NCBI GenBank assembly: GCA_946887105.1
Contig: CAMPKJ010000003.1
Coordinates: forward strand, 1 to 59,338
DNA length: 59,338 nt
DNA from: an uncultured Acidobacteriota bacterium
Lineage (GTDB): Bacteria > Acidobacteriota > Thermoanaerobaculia > Gp7-AA8
Direction of reading: 5' to 3'
Position 1 is the stretch's first letter. Every line of letters starts with the position of its first letter. Below, in pieces: positions 6,882 to 16,728 of this stretch. Position numbers and translations under genes: made by a program. The notes under the pieces are model-generated. The model saw only the letters and a list, made by a program, of their open reading frames with translations. It made no database searches and was not told the origin of the DNA.

Positions 6882-9506
6882 ATGAAGATTCTCAATCTGT
6901 TCCGTCGGAGACGCCAGCGGCTGGAACGGGATCTCCACCGCGAATTGCAGTACCACCTCGACCGCCGCGTCGCCGACATGATGAAGGATGGCCTGAGCGA
7001 AGCCGAAGCCAGAAGGCAAGCGAACATTGAGTTCGGCGGTGTTCCCCAGATCCAGGAAGAAGTGCGGGACACGTGGATGTGGCGTTGGCTCGATGCACTC
7101 ATGCGCGACGTGCGCTATGCGACACGCACTCTGATCAAGAGCCGCAGGTTCACAATTGGCACTGGCGCTGTACTCACTCTGGCCATTGGAGCCAACATCG
7201 CCATGTTCTCGGTGGTCAATACGGTGTTGCTTCAGCCGCTGCCGTATCGTGATGCCGAGCGCATCGTCTCGGTCGAGACATTCTGGACGGACACCGGACG
7301 CAGTAGCCAGGACGTCTCGGGCCCCGACTTTCTCGACTGGCAGGCGCGGAACGACGTGTTCGAACGGCTGGCAGTGTTGTACTCCGGTGGAGACGGCACG
7401 GCAGTCATCGTCGGCGACCGCGCCGTGTTTGCCAACGACCTGTACGTCTCGGCCGATTTCTTTGCGGTCTTCGGCCAGACCGTGTCTGCGGGTCGCCTGC
7501 TGACGGCAGACGATGTACCGTCGGGCGACGCGGAGCCGGCCGTTGCCGTCGTGGCGCATCACTGGGCAGCGACTCACTTCGGCAGCGATGAGGCCGCGAT
7601 CGGAAAGACGATCACGGTCTACGGCACTCCGATGGAGATCGTCGGAGTCGCGGCGCCGGGGTTTCGCTATCCCGGCGCCACAGATATCTGGGCGTCAATG
7701 CGCCCGACGGACGATCCCACGAATCGCAGCGACCATCCTTACCAGGCCGTCGGGAAGCTCAAGGGAGACGTGCACATCACGCGCGCGCAGGCGCAGATGC
7801 GGGCCATTGGCGACGGGCTCGCGCGGCAATATCCCGAGAGCCGCTTCAAGACCGCGACGGTGGTGCCGCTGCAGGATCGGCTGACGGGCTCCCTCCAGGC
7901 GACGTTGTGGGTGCTGATGAGCGCCGTGGGTCTCGTGTGGCTCATCGCGTGCGCAAACATCGCGAATCTCCTGCTTGCGCGGGCTGCGAGCAGGACGCGG
8001 GAGATCGCGCTTCGCGCGGCACTTGGCGCCAGCCGAGCGCAGGTGGTTCGGCAACTGCTCACCGAGAGTTGTGTGCTCGCGGGCGTGGCCGGCGTGGCAG
8101 GTCTCCTGCTCGCGTCCATGCTCGTGCAGGGACTGGTGGCACTGTCACCCGCGAACGTGGCACGCCTGGACGATGTGCGTCTGGACACGACAGTTCTCTT
8201 ATTCGCGCTCGGGCTTTCGCTCGTGTCGACGGTGCTCTTCGGGCTCATGCCGGCCCTGCATGCCTCGCGGCTCGACCTGTCGGATGCGTTGAAGCAGGGC
8301 GGCTCGAAGGCGACGACGTCGAGCGCGAGCTCGCGGCTCCGCGCGGCGCTGGTCGTCGCCGAAGTTGCTCTGTCGGTCGTTCTGCTGGTGACCGCGGGAC
8401 TGCTGGTGCGATCGTTCCAGGCGCTCCAGCATGTCGACCTCGGGTTCACGATCGACCGCGTGCTCGTGGCCTACACGGAGTACCCAGTCAAGGACGACCT
8501 GGCGGACCTGCGCGCCCGGAGCAGGGCGTATGACGAGTTGCTCGAGCGTCTGCGCGCTGTGCCGGGAGTCAGAGCCGCAGCGGGCGTGGCTTACCTTGGG
8601 ATGGGACGCGAGCCCAGGTCGCCTCGCGACTATTTCGTTCAAGGCCGGCCGGATCGACAACCGGGGAAGCGTCCGCAAGCCGAGCTCCACGCGATCACGG
8701 CGGACTACTTCAAGACATTACAGATTCCCGTTCGTGCCGGACGCGAGTTCGCCCGGACTGACTTGCCGGAGCGGCCGCCGGTCGCCATCATCAACGAGAC
8801 CATGGCGCGCATCGCGTTCCCGGCCGAGTCGCCGATCGGACGGCGTATCCGGACCAGCAACAGCCGGCCCTGGGCGGAGATTGTCGGCGTCGTTGGCGAC
8901 ACCAGATGGCAGGATCCGAGTCACGCGACCCGGCCGGTGATCTTTGTGCCATCGACGCAGGACTGGGGCAATTCGCTGTCCATCCTGGCTCGAACCTCGG
9001 TGGACGAGACGTCGCTCGCCAGCACACTTCGCGCGCTTCTGTACGATGTCAATCCGACCGTGCCCGTCAAATTCGAGACCATGGAGGAGCTGTTCGACGG
9101 GACTCTGGCGTATCCGCGGTTTCGTACGCGCGTGATCGGCGCATTTGCCGCTGTGGCTGCGCTCCTCGCCGCCGTGGGAATCTTCAGCGTGCTGACGTAC
9201 CTGGTGGGACAACGAAGCCGGGAGATCGCCATCCGTCGGGCCGTGGGCGCGCAGGCCGGCGACGTGATCCGGCTCGTATTTGGCCAGACCTTGCAATTGG
9301 TGGGCGTCGGTCTCGTCTTTGGACTTGCCGGTGCGCTTGCCATTGCGCAGTTGCTGGAGCGGTTTCTTTATGAGACCAGTCCGTGGGATCCCGGCACCTA
9401 CATCGGCGTCCTGACGGTGCTCGGCGTCGCGGCCGTGTTGGCCACGTTGTTTCCGGCGATCAAAGCCGCCACGATCGCTCCCTTTAGTGCTCTTCAGCAA
9501 GAGTAG
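6882..9506 (+). CDS. ADOP-type ABC transporter permease (MacB/FtsX-like)
   Basis: An 874-residue membrane protein. Residues 1-95 are the small prefix domain typical of acidobacterial orphan permeases (LERDLHRELQYHLDRRVADM, then RRQANIEFGG). A MacB-like periplasmic core follows the first membrane segment near residue 95. Next come FtsX transmembrane domains around residues 330-470 (ACANIANLLLARAASRTREI, ALRAALGASRAQVVRQLLTE) and again at the C-terminus (QRSREIAIRRAVGAQAGDVI). The duplicated permease with no ATPase gene beside it marks the ADOP family. Members are thought to work in efflux or envelope mechanotransmission, but substrates are unknown. GGGAG lies eight bases before the ATG. The 3' end overlaps the convergent receiver gene by 23 bases. 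Confidence 0.93.
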   Translation: MKILNLFRRRRQRLERDLHRELQYHLDRRVADMMKDGLSEAEARRQANIEFGGVPQIQEEVRDTWMWRWLDALMRDVRYATRTLIKSRRFTIGTGAVLTLAIGANIAMFSVVNTVLLQPLPYRDAERIVSVETFWTDTGRSSQDVSGPDFLDWQARNDVFERLAVLYSGGDGTAVIVGDRAVFANDLYVSADFFAVFGQTVSAGRLLTADDVPSGDAEPAVAVVAHHWAATHFGSDEAAIGKTITVYGTPMEIVGVAAPGFRYPGATDIWASMRPTDDPTNRSDHPYQAVGKLKGDVHITRAQAQMRAIGDGLARQYPESRFKTATVVPLQDRLTGSLQATLWVLMSAVGLVWLIACANIANLLLARAASRTREIALRAALGASRAQVVRQLLTESCVLAGVAGVAGLLLASMLVQGLVALSPANVARLDDVRLDTTVLLFALGLSLVSTVLFGLMPALHASRLDLSDALKQGGSKATTSSASSRLRAALVVAEVALSVVLLVTAGLLVRSFQALQHVDLGFTIDRVLVAYTEYPVKDDLADLRARSRAYDELLERLRAVPGVRAAAGVAYLGMGREPRSPRDYFVQGRPDRQPGKRPQAELHAITADYFKTLQIPVRAGREFARTDLPERPPVAIINETMARIAFPAESPIGRRIRTSNSRPWAEIVGVVGDTRWQDPSHATRPVIFVPSTQDWGNSLSILARTSVDETSLASTLRALLYDVNPTVPVKFETMEELFDGTLAYPRFRTRVIGAFAAVAALLAAVGIFSVLTYLVGQRSREIAIRRAVGAQAGDVIRLVFGQTLQLVGVGLVFGLAGALAIAQLLERFLYETSPWDPGTYIGVLTVLGVAAVLATLFPAIKAATIAPFSALQQE

Positions 9507-9891
9507 TCACTGCAGCAGCTTTGTGTTCGGACCGGTCCCGTCCGATTTCGGACACCAGCTCGTCGACCGTCAGCGGCTTGGTCAGCCAGGAGCGGACGCG
9601 CGCGGGGAGCACGCTCGGCGCCGGCTGTCCGCTGATCACGATGATCTCGATGCCTGAGTCCGGCTGCTCCTGATCGAGCCGCTCCACCACCTCCCGGCCA
9701 TCCATCAGCGGCATCATCCAGTCGAGCAGGATGAGGTCCGGACGCTCCGACGCCAGCCGGTCCACCGCTTCGGCGCCGTTCGCGGCCAGCTTCACCTCGA
9801 AGCCGCGCTGGTTGAGTCCGATGGCGTACAGCCGGCGCACGTCCGGGTTGTCCTCGACGAGCAACACCTTCGGTTTACCGGCTGGGCCCAT
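9484..9891 (-). CDS. single-domain response regulator (receiver)
   Basis: A stand-alone receiver of 135 residues. The acidic pair is in VLLVEDN, the phosphoacceptor aspartate in LILLDWMMPLMDG, and the conserved lysine in SWLTKPL. There is no output domain. The last 20 residues are polar (RDRSEHKAAAVTTLAEEH). I start at the ATG at 9891 (MGPAGKPKVLLVEDN). Upstream in-frame ATGs lie in the palindromic repeat and would add repeat-encoded residues. No histidine kinase is near. It may act by protein contact or feed a phosphorelay. It is divergent from pyrR. Confidence 0.88.
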   Translation of the reverse strand: MGPAGKPKVLLVEDNPDVRRLYAIGLNQRGFEVKLAANGAEAVDRLASERPDLILLDWMMPLMDGREVVERLDQEQPDSGIEIIVISGQPAPSVLPARVRSWLTKPLTVDELVSEIGRDRSEHKAAAVTTLAEEH

Positions 9892-9928
9892 GGGACGCGC
9901 AAAGCTGCAGGTTACAGGCCAGTGAGGC

Positions 9929-10020
9929 GAAGAGTGAAGGGTGAAGAGTGAAGGGTGAAGAGTGAAGGGTGAAATCGCCCGCTTCACCTTTCACCCTTCA
10001 CTCTTCACCCTTCACTCTTC
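9929..10020. repeat. tandem-unit palindrome A (7-bp GAAGAGT/GAAGGGT family)
   Basis: The left arm at 9929-9973 alternates GAAGAGT and GAAGGGT for six units plus GAA. After a 9-base spacer the right arm at 9983-10020 carries the reverse complement for about five units. It fills the divergent gap between the receiver gene and pyrR, and false N-terminal extensions of both genes run through it. Confidence 0.95.
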
Positions 10021-10067
10021 ATGGTATTCTCCCGCCGCCTCGCAGACCTGCGACCAGGGCACTTCCT

Positions 10068-10604
10068 ATGAACGTAAAGAAGAGATTGTTGGATGGTGCG
10101 CGGATGAACCGCGCGATCCGCCGGATGGCGATCGAAGTGGTCGAGAAAAATCGCGGGCTGGACGATCTGATGATCGTCGGAATCCGCAGCCGCGGCGTGC
10201 CGATCGGCGAGCGCATGGCGCGTGAGATCGAGCAGATGGAAGGGCAGCCGGTCCCGTTCGGCATCCTCGACATCACGCTCTATCGCGACGACCTGACCAC
10301 CATCGCGCCGCAGCCGGTGGTCAAGCCGACCAAACTCCCCGAGCCGATCGACGACAAGATCATCGTGCTCGTGGACGACGTGCTCTACACCGGCCGCACC
10401 GTCCGCGCAGCCCTCGACGCGCTGATCGACTTCGGCCGTCCCAAGCAGGTCATGCTGGCGGTGCTCGTCGACCGCGGGCACCGCGAGCTGCCGATCCACG
10501 CCGACGTGATCGGCAAGACCGTCCCCACGGACGCCCAGGAAGTGATCAAGGTGAAACTGGCGGAGACGGACGGCGAGGATGAAGTGCTGATCATGGAGCA
10601 CTGA
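10068..10604 (+). CDS. pyrR: PyrR bifunctional pyr operon regulator / uracil phosphoribosyltransferase
   Basis: 178 residues, normal PyrR length. The PRPP-binding loop is [16 protein letters not shown] at about 100-115, and [13 protein letters not shown] is a PyrR signature. PyrR proteins make UMP from uracil and PRPP, and in many bacteria they bind pyr mRNA to control attenuation. The gene leads a pyrR-pyrB-pyrC operon with 10 bases to pyrB. Start at ATG 10068, with only a weak AGGG upstream. The palindrome ends 47 bases before. I see no convincing PyrR-binding attenuator in the short leader. Confidence 0.93.
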   Translation: MNVKKRLLDGARMNRAIRRMAIEVVEKNRGLDDLMIVGIRSRGVPIGERMAREIEQMEGQPVPFGILDITLYRDDLTTIAPQPVVKPTKLPEPIDDKIIVLVDDVLYTGRTVRAALDALIDFGRPKQVMLAVLVDRGHRELPIHADVIGKTVPTDAQEVIKVKLAETDGEDEVLIMEH

Positions 10605-10614
10605 CGCCGCCCCG

Positions 10615-11565
10615 ATGCGCACTCCCACTTCCTCCCTCCGCTCGAAAGACCTCCTCGGCATCGAGCCACTCACGCCCGAAGAGATCGAGCTGATCCTCGA
10701 TACGGCGGAGGGATTCAAGGAAGTGAGCGAGCGGCCGGTGAAGAAAGTGCCCGCGCTGCGCGGGCAGCTGGTCATCAATCTCTTCATGGAGGCGTCGACG
10801 CGCACGCGCGTGTCGTTCGAGATCGCCGAAAAGCGCCTCTCCGCCGACACGCTCAACTTCGCGGCCTCGGGTTCGGCAGTCGAAAAAGGGGAGACGCTCA
10901 TCGACACGGCCGACAACCTCGTGGCCATGCATCCCAACATGATCGTCATCCGCCACAAGCATCCCGGCTCGCCGAAGATGCTCGCGGATCGTTATCCCAA
11001 CATCGCCGTGATCAACGCCGGCGACGGCGCGCACGAGCATCCCACCCAGGCGCTGCTCGACGCCTTCACCATCCGCGAGCGCCTGGGCCGGCTGCAGGGC
11101 GTGAACGTGACCATCGTCGGCGACATCAAGTACTCGCGCGTGGTCCGCTCGAACATCCATCTGCTCACCAAGATGAAGGCCAACGTCACGCTGGCCGCGC
11201 CTCCGACGCTGCTGCCGGCGGAAGTGGAGAAGATGGGCGCGCGCGTCGTGCACAATCTCGACGACGCGATCGACGGCGCGGACGTGGTGATGATGCTGCG
11301 CATCCAGCTCGAACGGCAGGGGAAGCTCAGCTTCCCGTCGCTGCGCGAGTACTACAACACCTTCGGCCTCACGCGCGAGCGCCTGCGCAAGGCGAAGAAA
11401 GGCGTGCTGGTCATGCACCCCGGGCCGATGAACCGCGGCGTCGAGATCGCCTCCGACGTCGCCGACGATCCGAACTACTCGGTCATCCTCGAACAGGTGA
11501 CGAACGGCGTGGCCGTGCGCATGGCCGTGCTGTATCTGTTGGGCGGAGCGCACGCAACCGAATGA
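10615..11565 (+). CDS. pyrB: aspartate carbamoyltransferase, catalytic subunit
   Basis: 316 residues. It joins carbamoyl phosphate and L-aspartate, the first committed step of pyrimidine synthesis. The carbamoyl-phosphate site is [19 protein letters not shown] near residue 60. [17 protein letters not shown] follows near residue 142, and [11 protein letters not shown] near residue 265 is the ATCase signature that separates it from ornithine carbamoyltransferase. No pyrI regulatory subunit is adjacent, in line with the pyrB-pyrC arrangement of many bacteria. It overlaps pyrC by ATGA, so the two are translationally coupled. Confidence 0.97.
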   Translation: MRTPTSSLRSKDLLGIEPLTPEEIELILDTAEGFKEVSERPVKKVPALRGQLVINLFMEASTRTRVSFEIAEKRLSADTLNFAASGSAVEKGETLIDTADNLVAMHPNMIVIRHKHPGSPKMLADRYPNIAVINAGDGAHEHPTQALLDAFTIRERLGRLQGVNVTIVGDIKYSRVVRSNIHLLTKMKANVTLAAPPTLLPAEVEKMGARVVHNLDDAIDGADVVMMLRIQLERQGKLSFPSLREYYNTFGLTRERLRKAKKGVLVMHPGPMNRGVEIASDVADDPNYSVILEQVTNGVAVRMAVLYLLGGAHATE

Positions 11566-12878
11566 ACGTCCTGATCACCAACGCCCGCGTGGTCGACCCC
11601 TCGCAGGAGCTCGACGCCACTCTCGACGTCCTGATCGAGGACGGCGCGATCGCGCGTGTCGACAAAAAGATCAGGGCCTCGAACGTCGAGACCATCGACG
11701 CATCGGGCCTCGTCGCCACGCCCGGTTTCATCGATCTGCACACGCACCTCCGCGAGCCGGGCCAGGAGCACAAGGAAACGATCGCCACCGGCACGCGCGC
11801 CGCGGTCGGCGGCGGCTACACCGCGGTCTGCGCGATGGCGAATACGGTTCCGCCGAACGACGAGCGTGCGGTGACGGAGATGATGCTCGCGGAGTCGGCG
11901 CGCAATGGCTGGTGCCGCGTCTATCCGATCGGAGCGGTGAGCAAGGGACTGAAGGGCGAAGAGCTCGCGGAGCTGGCGGACCTGCACGCCGCGGGCTGCG
12001 TCGGCGTCAGCGACGACGGCAAGCCGATCTGGAACGCGCAGCTGATGCGCCGCGCGCTCGAGTACTGCTCGATGCTGGGCATGCCTCTGATCGCGCACGA
12101 AGAAGATGCGAACCTGGTCGAGGGCGGCGTGATGCACGAGGGCTACTACTCGACGCTGCTCGGCATGCGCGGCATCCCCGCGGCGTCGGAAGAGACGCTG
12201 GTCGCGCGCGACGTGATCCTGGCGCGCCTCACCAACGCGCGCCTGCACATCGCGCATCTCTCGACCTCCGGCGCCGTCGACGCGGTCCGCCGCGCGCGCG
12301 CCGAGGGAGTGAAGGTCACCTGTGAAGTCACGCCGCATCACATCGCACTCGGCGACGACGCGGTGCAATCGTTCTCGACCAACCTGAAGATGAACCCGCC
12401 GCTGCGCAGCGACGCGCATCGCCAGGCGCTCATCGATGGCATCGCCGACGGTACGGTCGATGCCATCGCCACCGATCACGCGCCGCACCACTTCGACGAG
12501 AAGAACGTCGAGTTCGATCTGGCGCCGTTCGGCGTGACCGGACTCGAGACCGCGTTTTCGGTCTGCTACGACCGGCTGGTGCGGGAGAAGGTGATCGATC
12601 TGGCGCGTCTCATCGACCTGCTGTCGTGCGGCCCGGCGCGCATCTTCGGTTTGCCGGGCGGCACATTGCGCAAGGGGAGCATCGGCGACGTCACGCTGCT
12701 CGATCTCGACGCACGCTTCGAAGTCACGCGCGACTTCCTGTCGAAGGCGGCGAACTCGCCATTCATCGGCGAGACGTTGCACGGGCGCGCGGTGACGACC
12801 ATCGTCGGCGGCGTGGTGAAGCACGACATCCGCCCTGCCACGCAACCGTCTCCGAAGAAGAAACCGGCGAAAAAATGA
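11562..12878 (+). CDS. pyrC: dihydroorotase
   Basis: 438 residues, class I (long) dihydroorotase. The zinc-binding [16 protein letters not shown] is near residue 60. A further metal-ligand histidine is in [10 protein letters not shown], and the catalytic aspartate region is IATDHAPHH. It cyclises carbamoyl-aspartate to dihydroorotate. Start overlaps pyrB (ATGA) and its own stop overlaps the next gene (ATGA), so four genes from pyrR onward form one operon. The C-terminus is a basic tail (SPKKKPAKK). Confidence 0.97.
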   Translation: MNVLITNARVVDPSQELDATLDVLIEDGAIARVDKKIRASNVETIDASGLVATPGFIDLHTHLREPGQEHKETIATGTRAAVGGGYTAVCAMANTVPPNDERAVTEMMLAESARNGWCRVYPIGAVSKGLKGEELAELADLHAAGCVGVSDDGKPIWNAQLMRRALEYCSMLGMPLIAHEEDANLVEGGVMHEGYYSTLLGMRGIPAASEETLVARDVILARLTNARLHIAHLSTSGAVDAVRRARAEGVKVTCEVTPHHIALGDDAVQSFSTNLKMNPPLRSDAHRQALIDGIADGTVDAIATDHAPHHFDEKNVEFDLAPFGVTGLETAFSVCYDRLVREKVIDLARLIDLLSCGPARIFGLPGGTLRKGSIGDVTLLDLDARFEVTRDFLSKAANSPFIGETLHGRAVTTIVGGVVKHDIRPATQPSPKKKPAKK

Positions 12879-13264
12879 CCGAGCCGAAACTGAAGCGCAT
12901 CGTCATCGTCGACGACTCCGCATCGTATTGCGACCTCTGGTCGAACTTCCTCGGCGAGCGCTACGCCGACATCGCCCGCATCGAGACCTACGGCCATCCG
13001 TACGACGCGCTGCCGAAGATCGACGACTCCATCGACCTGCTGATCGTGGACCTGGAGATGCCGGGCATGGACGGCAAGAAGTTCGTCGACTACGCCCGCG
13101 CCAAGGGCCTCTCGCCGCGCCGCATCGTGGTCACGTCCTCGCACTCGGCCGACGAACTGCACCAGCGCTTCCGCATCGGCGAGACCATCGCAGTCATCAA
13201 CAAGACCGAGGCCAAACAGCAGGAAGCGTTCCTGATGATTCTCGACTCGATCATGCGGCGGTGA
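12875..13264 (+). CDS. single-domain response regulator coupled to pyrC
   Basis: A 129-residue receiver with no output domain. IVIVDDSASY holds the acidic pocket, LLIVDLEMPGMDGKKF the phosphoacceptor aspartate, VTSSHSADE the conserved Thr/Ser, and INKTE the lysine. Starting at the ATG overlapping the pyrC stop gives exactly a receiver. It sits between pyrimidine genes and a PilT-type ATPase, so it could serve motility rather than pyrimidine synthesis. That is inference from position only. Confidence 0.9.
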   Translation: MTEPKLKRIVIVDDSASYCDLWSNFLGERYADIARIETYGHPYDALPKIDDSIDLLIVDLEMPGMDGKKFVDYARAKGLSPRRIVVTSSHSADELHQRFRIGETIAVINKTEAKQQEAFLMILDSIMRR

Positions 13265-13276
13265 ATCCGCTCCCTT

Positions 13277-13282
13277 TATAAT
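13277..13282 (+). promoter_or_regulatory. perfect -10 hexamer, possible leaderless pilT promoter
   Basis: TATAAT with its first T 13 bases before the GTG start at 13290. The predicted transcription start falls on or next to the start codon, and no Shine-Dalgarno site is present. No good -35 is visible at 17 bases. Confidence 0.5.
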
Positions 13283-13289
13283 CGCGATC

Positions 13290-14759
13290 GTGACTGCAGC
13301 ACCTCCTCCCGAACAGCCCGCGCAGGCGCCAGCTTTTTCGCTGAACGACCTGCTCGTCTACATGAGCAAGCAGCAGGCGTCGGATCTTCATCTCAAGCCG
13401 ATGCGGCCGCCGCTCGTGCGCGTGCAGGGAAAGCTCATCCCGATCAAGACCGACGCGCTCAAGCCGGCCGATCTGGACCGGATGCTCCTGCCGCTGCTCA
13501 ACCGCGTGCAGAAGGAGAAGTTCGACGCCACGCAGTCGGTCGACTTCGGCTACGGCGTCCCGGGCGTGGCGCGGTTTCGCGCGAACCTGTACATGCAGCG
13601 CGGCACGGTCGGCGCCGTGTTCCGCCGCATCCCCATTCAGGTGCAGAACATCGACGCGCTCGAGCTGCCGCTGGCGGTGCGCGACATGACCCAGATCCCG
13701 GACGGCCTGGTGCTGGTCACCGGTCCCACGGGCTCGGGCAAGTCCACCACGCTCGCGGCGATGATCACCGAGATCGCCGAGCACGAGCCGCTGCACATCG
13801 TCACCATCGAAGATCCGATCGAGTTCCTCTTCACGGACAAGACCGCCGCCATCTCGCAGCGCGAAGTGGGCTCCGACACGCCGACGTTCAAGGAAGCGCT
13901 GCGCAACGCCATGCGCCAGGATCCGGACGTGATCATGGTCGGCGAGATGCGCGACGTGGAAACGATCCAGACCGTGCTCACCGCGGCCGAGACCGGACAC
14001 CTGGTCTTCTCCACGCTGCACACGAACAACGCCGCGCAGACGCTGGACCGCATCATCGACGCCTTCCCGCCCGACCAGCACAAACAGATCCGCAGCCAGC
14101 TCTCGCTGGTCCTGCGCGGGATCGTGTCGCTGAAGCTGGTGAAGACGGTGGAGGGAAAGATGACCGCGGTGGTAGAGATCCTCAAGAACTCGCCGCGCAT
14201 CGCCAAGCTGATCGAGGACGGCCACACTAAAGACATCATGGAGGAGATCGAGGGATCGGTCGGCCTCTACCGCATGCAGTCGATGAATCAGTCGCTCATC
14301 GCGCTGCTCGCGCACCAGAAGATCACGTATCAGGAGGCGATGGCGCTGTCGAGCGATGCGGACGATCTGTCGCTGAAGCTGCGCAAGCTCTTCCCGCAGA
14401 TCGAAGAGCGCGTCCGCCAGGGAGGAGAGATGGCCCCGAGCTATTCCGATTTCTCGCAGATCACGGAGCTGATGGACATCAAGCGGCTCTATGAAGAACA
14501 GGAAGTGCAGTGGCGGCAGCGCCTGTCCGAGAAGGACGAAGAGCTGGAGAACCTTCGCCACGACGTCGACTTCCTGCGCACGCAGGTGGCGCAGTCGCAG
14601 GGCGGCGACCGGCAGAAGGACGACGAGATCACCCGCCTGCGCGGCGAAGCGGAACGCCTCCGCAACGATGCCCAGGCCAAGATCGGCCAGCTGCAGGAGC
14701 GCATCAAGGAGCTGAATCAGAAGCTGATGTCGGGCTCGAATCCGGCCGTGAAACGATGA
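13290..14759 (+). CDS. PilT/PilU-type twitching ATPase with long coiled-coil tail
   Basis: 489 residues. The first 370 match the type IV pilus retraction ATPase: [20 protein letters not shown] at the start, Walker [11 protein letters not shown] near 145-154, an Asp box in [10 protein letters not shown], Walker B in [15 protein letters not shown], and the His box [20 protein letters not shown]. PilT and PilU are normally about 340-380 residues. Here about 110 extra residues (roughly 380-489) are highly charged and heptad-like ([20 protein letters not shown]), predicting a coiled coil. The start is GTG 13290. The stop overlaps queF. I cannot tell PilT from PilU by eye. Confidence 0.9.
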   Translation: MTAAPPPEQPAQAPAFSLNDLLVYMSKQQASDLHLKPMRPPLVRVQGKLIPIKTDALKPADLDRMLLPLLNRVQKEKFDATQSVDFGYGVPGVARFRANLYMQRGTVGAVFRRIPIQVQNIDALELPLAVRDMTQIPDGLVLVTGPTGSGKSTTLAAMITEIAEHEPLHIVTIEDPIEFLFTDKTAAISQREVGSDTPTFKEALRNAMRQDPDVIMVGEMRDVETIQTVLTAAETGHLVFSTLHTNNAAQTLDRIIDAFPPDQHKQIRSQLSLVLRGIVSLKLVKTVEGKMTAVVEILKNSPRIAKLIEDGHTKDIMEEIEGSVGLYRMQSMNQSLIALLAHQKITYQEAMALSSDADDLSLKLRKLFPQIEERVRQGGEMAPSYSDFSQITELMDIKRLYEEQEVQWRQRLSEKDEELENLRHDVDFLRTQVAQSQGGDRQKDDEITRLRGEAERLRNDAQAKIGQLQERIKELNQKLMSGSNPAVKR

Positions 14760-15130
14760 CTACCAAGCCGTCGAAATCACTCGAAACCTTCCCCAACCCC
14801 CACCCGGAGCGCGATTACGAGATCGCGTTCGAGGCGCCGGAGTTCACCTGCCTCTGCCCGATGACCGGGCAGCCTGACTTCGCCACCATCCGCATCCGCT
14901 ACATCCCGGACCAGAAGTGCGTCGAGCTGAAGTCGCTGAAGCTCTATCTCTGGTCGTATCGCGACGAGGGTGCGTTCCACGAGGCGGTGACGAACCGCAT
15001 CGCCGATGACCTGATCGCGGTGCTCGATCCGCGCTATCTGTTCATCGAGGGAGACTTCTACGTGCGCGGCGGGATCAGTACGAAGATCCGCGTGGAGCAC
15101 CGCCGCGCTTCATCCGCCACTGCTCGTTGA
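14756..15130 (+). CDS. queF: NADPH-dependent preQ0 reductase
   Basis: 124 residues, the short unimodular QueF type. It reduces 7-cyano-7-deazaguanine to preQ1 in queuosine synthesis. The catalytic cysteine (residue 34) and aspartate (41) are in [10 protein letters not shown]. The substrate-binding [20 protein letters not shown] and the RGGI near the end are also conserved. The ATG overlaps the PilT-type gene stop (ATGA). The last 56 bases overlap the 3' end of the convergent gene at 15075, which is unusually long. No other queuosine gene is in view. Confidence 0.96.
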   Translation: MTTKPSKSLETFPNPHPERDYEIAFEAPEFTCLCPMTGQPDFATIRIRYIPDQKCVELKSLKLYLWSYRDEGAFHEAVTNRIADDLIAVLDPRYLFIEGDFYVRGGISTKIRVEHRRASSATAR

Positions 15131-16121
15131 CGAACTCCGGAAACGAGGGCGGCTCTCCGGCGATCCACGACGTCAATGCTTCCGCGCTCGTTTCATCGAG
15201 GCCGCCGATGATGGAGAGACTGGCCGACTCGGCGATGCGCAGCAGAGGCTTGTCGAGCTCGGCGATCACTCGCGCCGAACGCGCGATCGTGCCGGCCAGA
15301 TCGAGATCGAGCTCCATGGCGATCATGCGCGACGCGGCCAGTGTCAGCAGCACCGCCGCGTTCCAGTTCGAGCGCTCCTCCCATCGCGGCGGCACGATGA
15401 AGTCGGGCATCCCGCGATCGTGCGCCAGCGCGGCGATGTGACGCTCGGTCGCGATCTGGATCGGCTCCACTCCGCCATGAAAGAGCGTCGCGTAACGATC
15501 GTCGTCCGCATCGAGGTGCAGCGACTGCGCGAGCGCCTGTTTCGCGGTCGGCTCGACTTCCACACCCATCGCCGTGAAGAACGACGCTCCGTGCGCAAGC
15601 TCCGCGAGCGCTTCGAGCGAGGCCAGCTCGGTCGTGACCGGAAACAGCACCGGCACGGCCACGCCCCATCGCCATCCGCGCTCGCGCGCCTCGGCGAACA
15701 GCGCCTCGAGACGCTGCAGCTCCAGCGGCCACGCCGCGATGACGATCACCGCGTCGTTAGGCGCATGCGTTGGCAGCGCGCCGCGCGTCGACACGAGATG
15801 CACCGCCGATAACTCCTGTTCGGCGCAGTAGGCGAGCGCCGTCTCGCCGCGCCGGAACACCACCTCCGCGTGCTCGGCGGCATCGATCAGCACCGGCGCC
15901 TCGATCGTGCGCGCGCGTTCCAGCTCGTCGCGCACGTCATCGCACACGGTCACCTCGAGCTTGTCCGCGACACCCATGGCGCGCAGGGTGAGATAGTCGA
16001 TCGCCACCGGCTCGGCGCGTTTCGCGGCGTACGGCGCGACGGAAGTCGCGCACCAGAACGGTCCCGCGGGCGCGGAGGCGCGCCGGATGCGCAGCGGTGC
16101 GGCTTTGCGGTAAAGGATCAC
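15075..16121 (-). CDS. uncharacterised protein coupled to riboflavin synthase
   Basis: About 348 residues, and I do not recognise the family. I chose the GTG at 16121 because it overlaps the ribE stop (GTGA), giving [20 protein letters not shown]; the frame upstream of it is only an overlap with ribE. The protein has no clear membrane segment or signal peptide. Visible blocks are [74 protein letters not shown] and [20 protein letters not shown]. The alternating hydrophobic and helical stretches suggest an alpha/beta fold. Third gene of ribD-ribE-this, so a flavin-linked role is possible but unproven. Confidence 0.75.
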   Translation of the reverse strand: MILYRKAAPLRIRRASAPAGPFWCATSVAPYAAKRAEPVAIDYLTLRAMGVADKLEVTVCDDVRDELERARTIEAPVLIDAAEHAEVVFRRGETALAYCAEQELSAVHLVSTRGALPTHAPNDAVIVIAAWPLELQRLEALFAEARERGWRWGVAVPVLFPVTTELASLEALAELAHGASFFTAMGVEVEPTAKQALAQSLHLDADDDRYATLFHGGVEPIQIATERHIAALAHDRGMPDFIVPPRWEERSNWNAAVLLTLAASRMIAMELDLDLAGTIARSARVIAELDKPLLRIAESASLSIIGGLDETSAEALTSWIAGEPPSFPEFVNEQWRMKRGGAPRGSSY

Positions 16122-16720
16122 TGCTGCGGCGGCAAGTACGGTGAGACGAGCTTCTGTACGTACTTGGCGATCATGTCCAGCTCGAGGTTCACGCCGTCGC
16201 CGATGCGTGCGGTGCCGAGGTTCGTGCGGCGCAGGGTCTCGGGAATCAGGGCGGCGCCGAAGCTCTCGCGCTCGGGATCGACGACCGTGAGCGACACGCC
16301 ATCGACGGTGATGGAGCCCTTCGACACGATCAGCGGCGCGTATTCGGCCGGGACGTTCCAGCGATACACGGCGAAGTCGCCCTCCGACTTGATGCACATG
16401 AGCGTGCCCACCGCGTCGACGTGTCCCTGCACGATGTGTCCGCCCATGCGGTCGCCGAGTGCGAGCGCGCGCTCGACATTCACGCGAATGCCGGTTTCGA
16501 GCGAGCCGAGCGTGGTGCGCGAGAGTGTTTCCTCGGAGAGGTCGGCGACCAGGGAGCCGTCGTTTTCCGGCAGCACGGTCAGGCAGACGCCGTTGACGGC
16601 CAGGCTCTCGCCGCGCGCGAACGGCTCCGGATCGGTGGTGCGGATGCGCAGTTGCGCGCCGTTCGCCTTGCGCTCGAATGTCTCGATCGTGCCGGTGTGG
16701 AGAATGATGCCGGTGAACAT
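16118..16720 (-). CDS. ribE: riboflavin synthase, alpha subunit
   Basis: 200 residues with the two tandem lumazine-binding half-domains. The first starts MFTGIILHTGTIETFE with LAVNGVCLTV. The second contains GGHIVQGHVDAVG and ITVDGVSLTVVDPE. It dismutates two 6,7-dimethyl-8-ribityllumazine molecules into riboflavin. It starts eight bases after ribD. No ribB/A or ribH is nearby. Confidence 0.96.
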   Translation of the reverse strand: MFTGIILHTGTIETFERKANGAQLRIRTTDPEPFARGESLAVNGVCLTVLPENDGSLVADLSEETLSRTTLGSLETGIRVNVERALALGDRMGGHIVQGHVDAVGTLMCIKSEGDFAVYRWNVPAEYAPLIVSKGSITVDGVSLTVVDPERESFGAALIPETLRRTNLGTARIGDGVNLELDMIAKYVQKLVSPYLPPQQ

Positions 16721-16728
16721 GTTCAGGG

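Noticed and set aside
10021..10067. PyrR-type attenuator before pyrR
   Set aside because: No terminator with T-run and no recognisable PyrR-binding loop in the leader; the large hairpin there is palindrome A.
9969..10067. Extended pyrR N-terminus
   Set aside because: The extra residues are encoded by palindrome A; the same artefact occurs before pfkA, aldehyde dehydrogenase, the APC permease and the HAD gene.
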